Shown here one piece after another: positions 59,341 through 64,000 of a stretch of 64,000 nucleotides of DNA. The stretch lies in NCBI RefSeq assembly GCF_018324205.1, contig NZ_AP023356.1:8624501-8688500 (forward strand), in the 5' to 3' direction. Below the pieces are notes generated by a model that did not search any database, was not told where the DNA came from, and saw only the letters and a program-made list of their open reading frames with translations. The position numbers were made by a program, and so were the translations under genes. Each line of letters starts with the position of its first letter. Within the stretch, counting starts at the first letter, position 1. The stretch comes from Actinoplanes ianthinogenes (lineage in GTDB: Bacteria; Actinomycetota; Actinomycetes; Mycobacteriales; Micromonosporaceae).

Positions 59341-60329
59341 GCGTGGAAGTCGGTGAAGCGGCCGCCGGCCACGGTCACCACGTTGACGCCGTGCATGCTG
59401 ACCGGCTCGCCGGTGGGGGTGCGGCCGTCGGCTCGCCAGCGCAGGGCGCCGCGGTCGCCGGTCGAGAGGTCCTCCACCAGGTCGACCTGTAGCTTCTCCA
59501 GGGCGGCGAGGTTGGCGGCGTAGAACTGGCCGACGGCTTCACGGCCGACGAGGGTTGCGCCGTCCGGGGTCTCGAAGCGCACGTTCTCGGCGAAGTGGTC
59601 GAGGATGCCCGGGAGGTCCCGGCGGTTCTCGGCGGCGAAGTAGGACTCGGTGACCTCCCGGGGGCTGCTCGCGCTCTCCAGCGCGGCCACCATCGCGACG
59701 GCGACACCGTGGGCACTGGCCGGGTTCTGCCCGGTGACGAGGCGGCCGTCGCGGACGACCCACGGCTGGAAGTCGGGCGCGGCGCTGTGCCGGGCGCCCA
59801 GCTCGGTCAGCCGGGTCTGCAACGCGAACGGCACGACGTCGGTGAGCCCGACCGCGGCCTCCTCGGCGTTGGTGAACGCGGCGACCGACCGGCCGTCGAC
59901 CAGGTGGGTGCCGTCCGAGAGGACCAGGTTGACCAGGGCGGCCGGGCCGTGGCACACCGCGCCGACGACACCGCCCCGTTCGTAGATGTCACGGGCCAGC
60001 GCGGCCAGCGCCGCGGACTCCGGGAAGTCCCACATCGTGCCGTGCCCGCCGGCGAACAGGATCGCGTCATACTGCGCGGCGTCCACCTCGTCGGCCCGGG
60101 GCGTGCTGCCGAGCTGGTCGAGGAACTCCGCCTGCACGGGGTCGGAGCGATCCTCGCCGTCCCGGGGCGGCTCCCCACCCGCCGTCGACACGACGTCGAC
60201 CGCGTAGCCGGCGTCGACGAACACCTTCCACGGGTGTGCGGCCTCGGAGACATAGAAGCCGGTGGGCCGCCCCGTCGAGCCGAGTTCGTTGTGGCTGGTC
60301 AGAGCCAGGAGGATGGTTCCAGTGGACAC
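59313..60329 (-). CDS. DJ-1/PfpI (Hsp31-like) fused to a SnoaL-like domain
   Basis: 338 residues from GTG 60329 (AAGGAA 6 nt upstream). N-terminal DJ-1/PfpI domain (~1-215) with nucleophile elbow AVCHGPAALVN (Cys126), GGHGTMWDFPES and the DAGYAVDVVST segment: the class I glutamine-amidotransferase/Hsp31 fold. The C-terminal ~115 residues (ESYFAAENRRDLPGILDHFA, FTDFHAYWC) form a SnoaL/NTF2 domain. The N-terminal domain is probably a glyoxalase III-like or chaperone enzyme. The end overlaps the SARP by 28 nt; the LysR is divergent. Confidence 0.9.
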   Translation of the reverse strand: MSTGTILLALTSHNELGSTGRPTGFYVSEAAHPWKVFVDAGYAVDVVSTAGGEPPRDGEDRSDPVQAEFLDQLGSTPRADEVDAAQYDAILFAGGHGTMWDFPESAALAALARDIYERGGVVGAVCHGPAALVNLVLSDGTHLVDGRSVAAFTNAEEAAVGLTDVVPFALQTRLTELGARHSAAPDFQPWVVRDGRLVTGQNPASAHGVAVAMVAALESASSPREVTESYFAAENRRDLPGILDHFAENVRFETPDGATLVGREAVGQFYAANLAALEKLQVDLVEDLSTGDRGALRWRADGRTPTGEPVSMHGVNVVTVAGGRFTDFHAYWCTRKSA

Positions 60330-60415
60330 GGGAGATTCCTTTCGGATCGCGTTGTCCTCCGAGTCTCGCCGCGCCACTATGTATCAGACAAATAATGATT
60401 TCTGTACGTGCCATC

Positions 60416-61324
60416 ATGGAACTTATGGCTCCCTCGCTCGACCTGCTGCGGACGTTCCTCGCCGTGCACCGGGAAGGCTCGCTGACCCGGGCCGCGCAAC
60501 GGCTGTCGCTCTCCCAGCCGGCGGTCACCGCGCAACTGCGGACGCTCGAGGAGCAGCTCGGCCGCCCGCTGTTCACGCGCCTGCCGCGCGGTGTCGTGCC
60601 GACGGCCGCGGGTGAGCTGCTCGCCCGCCGGATCGCCGAGCCGCTCGACCAGCTCAGCGGTCTGCTCGACGCCGGCCTGGACCAGCCGGCGTCGCTGGCC
60701 GGCGTGGTGCACCTCGGCGGTCCGGCCGAGTTCGTCACCGCCCGGGTGATGCCCGCGCTGGCCGGGCTGGTGGAGCGGGGCCTGGAGCTGCGGGTGGTGC
60801 TCGGAGTGGCCGACGACCTGCTCCGCGCGCTGCTGGCCGGAGCGGTGGACCTGACCGTGCAGAGTGTCCGGCCCAAGCAGCGGGGGCTGCGGGTGCAGCC
60901 GCTGTGCGACGAGGAGTTCGTGCTGGTCGCCGCGGAGCCGTGGGCGAGCCGGGTGGCCGCGGCGGGCGATGTGGCCGCGGCGCTGGCCCGGACACCACAG
61001 ATCGCGTACGCCGAGGAACTGCCCATCATCCGGCGGTACTGGCAGACGGTCTTCGAGGTCCGGCCGCCGCGGGACGCCGCGGTGGTGGTCCCCAACCTGC
61101 ACGCGGTGCTCGCGGCGGTGGTGGCGGGCGCGGGGTACAGCGTCCTGCCCGGCTATCTGTGCGCCGCCGAGATCGAGGCCGGGCGGCTGACGGTGCTGCA
61201 CCGTCCGCCGATGGCGCCGTTGAACACGCTGTACCTGGTCAGCCGCGCCGGCGCCCCGCCGTCGGCAGCCGTCACCGCCGTCCAGGAGCAGCTCCTCGGC
61301 GTCCTCCAGTCCTGGCGCCGGTAG
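60416..61324 (+). CDS. LysR-family regulator
   Basis: 302 residues from ATG 60416. The HTH (residues ~6-62) contains GSLTRAAQRLSLSQPAVTAQ, and an effector-binding domain follows. No strong ribosome-binding site; the AT-rich 86-bp gap to the divergent DJ-1 fusion includes a TATCAGACAAATAATGAT stretch where a T-N11-A-type site could lie. Most likely regulator of the divergent DJ-1/SnoaL gene. Confidence 0.9.
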   Translation: MELMAPSLDLLRTFLAVHREGSLTRAAQRLSLSQPAVTAQLRTLEEQLGRPLFTRLPRGVVPTAAGELLARRIAEPLDQLSGLLDAGLDQPASLAGVVHLGGPAEFVTARVMPALAGLVERGLELRVVLGVADDLLRALLAGAVDLTVQSVRPKQRGLRVQPLCDEEFVLVAAEPWASRVAAAGDVAAALARTPQIAYAEELPIIRRYWQTVFEVRPPRDAAVVVPNLHAVLAAVVAGAGYSVLPGYLCAAEIEAGRLTVLHRPPMAPLNTLYLVSRAGAPPSAAVTAVQEQLLGVLQSWRR

Positions 61325-61383
61325 GGCGGATCCGCGCGCCATTCTGATGCCGGGGCGCCGTCGGCGGCAGTAGCTTGATCTTT

Positions 61384-61785
61384 GTGACGGCTCCCGGGCG
61401 TGCCTGGCGTGGCGAGCGAGCGCGGTCCGGTGCCGCTCTGGTGCTGGCGTTCGTCGTGGGTTTCTCCGTGGCGTGGTTCTGGCCCGATCACAGTGCCGGC
61501 CCGCGGTCGGTCCGGGGTGCGGTGATCTGGTCGAACCAGGAGGCGCAGGAGATCCTGTTCGAGGCGGACGGGCGTCGGGCGGACAGCGGGCAGTATCACC
61601 TGGCCGTCTTCGAGTGGGAGGGCCCCGGGGCGAATCGGACCATGGGTGGCGTGCCGCCCTGCCTGGTGGCACCGGCCGGCGACCCGGTCCGCACCGATCG
61701 GCGGCCCGCCGAGATCGAGGTCGTCTCGACGGAGATGCCGGACGCCACCTACCGGATCGTGGTCGCCATCCGCTGCCTCAGCTGA
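61384..61785 (+). CDS. Membrane-anchored hypothetical protein
   Basis: 133 residues from GTG 61384 (TTG 61375 in frame). An N-terminal anchor (GAALVLAFVVGFSVAWFW) is followed by a ~95-residue extracytoplasmic domain with two Cys (VPPCLVAP and IRCLS) likely to form a disulfide. No family recognised. It stands alone, 59 nt after the LysR. Confidence 0.55.
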   Translation: MTAPGRAWRGERARSGAALVLAFVVGFSVAWFWPDHSAGPRSVRGAVIWSNQEAQEILFEADGRRADSGQYHLAVFEWEGPGANRTMGGVPPCLVAPAGDPVRTDRRPAEIEVVSTEMPDATYRIVVAIRCLS

Positions 61786-61888
61786 CTCATCCTGAAGTCG
61801 TACGCGCAAAGCCAGACCTGGGTCTGACGCGCTCCGGTCTGCCGGCTCCTACCGTTGGTGAGGACTACGGCGGACGGGGAGGAGCGCG

Positions 61889-62095
61889 ATGGCGAAGAGC
61901 GACGGCGCGTGGAGCGGGACGGTGGTCAAGAAGTCGCGGGCGCTGATGGACGGGTCCAATCTCCATCAGCGGCTCAGGGTCCGGCTCGACGGCGGGAAGC
62001 AGATGGACGTCCGGGTCCAGCGGGGCTTGTGGGACGAGGTCGCGGTGGGCGACCGGCTCGTGAAGCCGGAGGGCGGCACCGCGCGCCGCGGCTGA
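61889..62095 (+). CDS. Small beta-barrel-like protein, unknown
   Basis: 68 residues from ATG 61889 with GGAGGAG 4-5 nt upstream. Basic and beta-rich (SGTVVKKSRALMDGSNLHQR, LRVRLDGGKQMDVRVQRGLW, DEVAVGDRLVKPEGG), resembling small KOW/OB-type proteins of actinobacteria. Function unknown. Confidence 0.65.
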   Translation: MAKSDGAWSGTVVKKSRALMDGSNLHQRLRVRLDGGKQMDVRVQRGLWDEVAVGDRLVKPEGGTARRG

Positions 62096-62181
62096 AGAAA
62101 AATGCCGGTGGGCGATGTCAAGGTGGGCGCGTCGGCTCCGACCACCTGGCGAGGAAGCGACATCGGCCTGAGGGAGCAGCG

Positions 62182-62745
62182 ATGCGGAAGATCATTTACT
62201 GGGTGCACACGTCGGTCGACGGGTTCATCGACGGGCCGGGCGGGGAGTTCGACTGGCCGGTGATGGGCCCGGAGCTGTCGGCCTATTCCGAGGGGCTCAA
62301 CGAGCGCGTCGACACGTTGCTCTACGGGCGCCGGGTGTGGGACATGATGGTGGGATTCTGGCCGACCGCCGACGCGGACTCGCCGCACCCGCACACACTC
62401 GCCTTCGCCCCGTTCTGGCGGGCCACCCCAAAGATCGTCTTCTCCCGGAGTTATCAGGGCGACGACTGGACCACCCGCGTCATCCGCGACGACCTGGCCG
62501 GTGAGGTCGCCGCGCTCAAGGCCGAGCCGGGCAAGGACCTGCTGCTCACCGGCGGTGCCGGCCTCGCCGCCGCGCTGACCGGGCACGGCCTCGTCGATGA
62601 GTACCACATCGCCGTGCACCCGGTCGTCCTCGGCGGTGGCCGCAAGCTGTTCACCGAGCCGAAGCAGCGGCTCACTCTGGACACCACCGGGTCCCGCCTG
62701 ATCGACGGCAGAGTCGTCGTGACCAGTTATCGACCGCGGCCGTGA
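62182..62745 (+). CDS. Dihydrofolate reductase-family (RibD C-terminal-like) protein
   Basis: 187 residues from ATG 62182. The YwjB/RibD_C signature is in MRKIIYWVHTSVDGFIDGPG, then LLYGRRVWDMMVGFWP, GKDLLLTGGAGLAAALTGHG and EYHIAVHPVVLGGGRKLFTE. This group is annotated as dihydrofolate-reductase-like NAD(P)H reductases; actual substrates are unknown. Confidence 0.9.
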   Translation: MRKIIYWVHTSVDGFIDGPGGEFDWPVMGPELSAYSEGLNERVDTLLYGRRVWDMMVGFWPTADADSPHPHTLAFAPFWRATPKIVFSRSYQGDDWTTRVIRDDLAGEVAALKAEPGKDLLLTGGAGLAAALTGHGLVDEYHIAVHPVVLGGGRKLFTEPKQRLTLDTTGSRLIDGRVVVTSYRPRP

Positions 62746-62777
62746 CCACCGCGTCCCGGGTCCGGCATGATCCGCGC

Positions 62778-62906
62778 ATGGATCTTCCGCTACACGACCC
62801 GTTGGTCGGGACCCGACATGCGTGCGCCCACGACGAGGAGGCCGGCTCCGAGCGGCTCGGGGACTCGGCCGACCACCTCGACGACGCTCGGCGGCCACGG
62901 CCATGA
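62778..62906 (+). CDS. Possible 42-residue ORF coupled to the next gene
   Basis: Reads MDLPLHDPLVGTRHACAHDE and ends at TGA within ATGA, overlapping the next start by 4 nt. Acidic, no TM. No Shine-Dalgarno. It could be a leader peptide for coupled translation, or a chance frame. Confidence 0.35.
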   Translation: MDLPLHDPLVGTRHACAHDEEAGSERLGDSADHLDDARRPRP

Positions 62907-63379
62907 GCCCAGCGGTCCCACCACTGATTCGAAAGGCCCGATTCGAGGTACGCCCTTGGGACGGTTCCCTCGACCCACCCCGGGAGCTGCTCCCGGTCGT
63001 CGACGGCGTCAGCCTCGTGGACCTCGTCGCCGGTTACGAGAGAGCCGCCGGCTTCGACGTGCCGGGGCAGTATGCCGGGCTCGTCGTCGACTTCTTCCGT
63101 TACGGCGACCTGACCGACTACCTGCTCGGGCGGCCGGAGGGCGGAGACCGGGGCGATCTCGGGGCGATCGCACTGCTCGGCTGCGACTGCGGCGAGTTCG
63201 GCTGCTGGCCGCTGCAAGCGCAGGTGGTCGCCGACGAGGAGCGGGTCACCTGGCGTGGTTTCGTGCAGCCCCACCGCCCGAAACGCGACTACTGGGACTT
63301 CGGCCCGTTCGTCTTCGAACGCCGGCAGTACGAGCAGGCGGTCCGGGACGCTGCCGCGATCCTCGCCGAGCGAGACTAG
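62903..63379 (+). CDS. Conserved-type hypothetical protein
   Basis: 158 residues from ATG 62903. It contains FEVRPWDGSLDPPRELLPVV, GQYAGLVVDFFRYG and LGCDCGEFGCWPLQ, with a Cys cluster (CDCGEFGC) suggestive of a metal site. The end is YWDFGPFVFERRQYEQAVRD. The family is common in actinobacteria, but I do not recognise a function. The final stop lies inside a 9-bp tandem repeat. Confidence 0.7.
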   Translation: MSPAVPPLIRKARFEVRPWDGSLDPPRELLPVVDGVSLVDLVAGYERAAGFDVPGQYAGLVVDFFRYGDLTDYLLGRPEGGDRGDLGAIALLGCDCGEFGCWPLQAQVVADEERVTWRGFVQPHRPKRDYWDFGPFVFERRQYEQAVRDAAAILAERD

Positions 63380-63397
63380 CGAGACTAGCGAGACTGA
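63371..63397 (+). repeat. 9-bp tandem repeat at a stop codon
   Basis: Three units CGAGACTAG, CGAGACTAG, CGAGACTGA. The first unit contains the stop codon TAG of the preceding gene, so expansion would repeat the stop. Confidence 0.85.
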
Positions 63398-63424
63398 GGT
63401 GCACGGGGGAGCGGGGAGCATCCA

Positions 63425-63591
63425 GTGCGCAGCTTGGCGCCGGCTGACGTCGACGGGGAGTCCTTGATGACTTCTCGGCCCGGATCGGCGTGGACACTGA
63501 CCCGCTACCACCCGCGATCGCGACGTATCGGCTGCTTGCCGACGGTGCGCGGCGGTGGGGAATGGGGTTGCTGGGCGTGACCCTGTGGTGA
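63425..63591 (+). pseudogene. Small gene with -1 frameshift, coupled to the SDR
   Basis: GTG 63425 has GGGGAG 6 nt upstream. The frame reads VRSLAPADVDGESL; restoring one G at ~63466 continues as DDFSARIGVDTDPLPPAIAT and then YRLLADGARRWGMGLLGVTL, ending at TGA 63591. The ~55-residue product is protein-like; the stop overlaps the SDR start by GTGA. No family recognised. The frameshift is probably sequence error, given three similar cases in the window. Confidence 0.55.
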
Positions 63592-64000
63592 ACGATCCGG
63601 ACGTGGCAGATCAGAAGCAGACTTCGGGATCTCGGCCGACGGTGCTCGTCACCGGGGTGGGGCGCACGGTCGGGATCGGAGCGGGGATCGCGAAGCGGCT
63701 GGCGGCGGACGGGTGGGACATCGCTCTCACCTACTGGACCGCCTATGACGAGCGGATGAGCTGGGGTGCCGAGGGTGGCGCCACCGACGCCATCGTCGCG
63801 GAGCTGACCGGCGCCGGTGCGAAGGTCGCGGCCATCGAGGCGGACCTCACCGATGCCGGGGCGCCGGCGGCGATCTACGACGAGGCGGAGCGGCAGCTCG
63901 GGCCGGTGACCGCGCTGGTGATGTGTCACGCCGAGTCGGTCGACTCGGGGCTGCTCGACACCACGGTGGAGAGTTTCGATCGGCACTTCGCGGTCAACGC
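63588..64000 (+). CDS. SDR-family oxidoreductase, N-terminal part
   Basis: Starts at GTG 63588 (GTGA overlap with the preceding stop; GTG 63603 is an alternative) and runs off the right edge after ~137 residues. The cofactor motif is TVLVTGVGRTVGIGAGIAKR, the TG-x(3)-G-x-G pattern with a short insertion, followed by AIEADLTD and a variant MCHAESV at the NNAG position. The active-site Tyr lies outside the window. Confidence 0.85.
   Translation, partial: MNDPDVADQKQTSGSRPTVLVTGVGRTVGIGAGIAKRLAADGWDIALTYWTAYDERMSWGAEGGATDAIVAELTGAGAKVAAIEADLTDAGAPAAIYDEAERQLGPVTALVMCHAESVDSGLLDTTVESFDRHFAVN

Overview
The window is high-GC DNA with GTG starts, 1-29 nt gene overlaps, translational coupling (ATGA/GTGA junctions) and actinobacterial families throughout: an AfsR/SARP regulator, NB-ARC/TPR proteins, an ECF42 sigma factor with its YCII partner, a sigma-F-type factor, the deazaflavin/F420-type DDN family, and a CBM13-GH62 secreted enzyme. 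The style best fits a chromosomal region of a filamentous actinomycete, probably Micromonosporaceae (Actinoplanes-like). This is inference; no 16S rRNA or marker gene is present.

Layout. 0-2.4 kb: end of a PDZ protease-like gene, a chagasin-like anchored protein, and a TetR/SDR divergent pair with two visible operators. 2.5-5.4 kb: a membrane-anchored NB-ARC/TPR protein split by a frameshift. 5.4-10.4 kb: an FtsX/MacB-type ABC exporter divergent from a NarL-type two-component system. 10.4-15.4 kb: secreted M14 carboxypeptidase, SUKH-like protein, LysR/NAD-epimerase pair, alpha/beta hydrolase. 15.5-24.3 kb: signalling genes (GGDEF-EAL, GAF, GAF-SpoIIE phosphatase, GGDEF) with an alcohol dehydrogenase and an FAD monooxygenase between. 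24.4-26.2 kb: TetR-thioesterase operon and a BI-1 protein. 26.2-30.6 kb: a visibly lower-GC, gene-poor, decayed stretch with a truncated head-to-head NmrA/MarR pair and several orphan fragments. 30.7-38 kb: DDN-family protein, GH62 arabinofuranosidase under a CebR-like operator, and a sulfonate-type operon (TauD, ABC ATPase, permease, binding protein, MFS). 38-47.7 kb: APH-like kinase, VOC, SDR, a sigma factor fused to a STAS domain, YbdK-like ligase with an N-terminal minisatellite, M20 peptidase, PASTA-less Ser/Thr kinase, ECF42/YCII/SnoaL locus. 47.7-50 kb: hydrolase-TetR operon, secreted lipase. 50.1-54.3 kb: a large TIR-TM-coiled-coil-WD40 protein followed by two small membrane proteins in the same direction. 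54.3-64 kb: methyltransferase, MerR-like regulator, SARP, DJ-1/SnoaL fusion with divergent LysR, several small genes, and the start of an SDR.

How the genes work together. Most units are regulator-plus-target pairs whose operator can be read directly: TetR sites at 1484-1552, 24385-24396 and 47713-47753, a LysR box at 13561-13575, a CebR box at 32901-32914, and an unusual fully symmetric divergent ECF42 promoter at 47208-47250. A second theme is stress and second-messenger signalling: GGDEF/EAL, GAF/SpoIIE and sigma-STAS. A third is large STAND/TIR architectures that may belong to signalling or defence: NB-ARC/TPR, SARP-NB-ARC-TPR and TIR-WD40.

Caution. Four genes carry a -1 frameshift, each explained by loss of one G from a G-run on the coding strand (near 4997, 21724, 35842 and 63466). 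This common pattern makes sequence or assembly error at least as likely as real inactivation.
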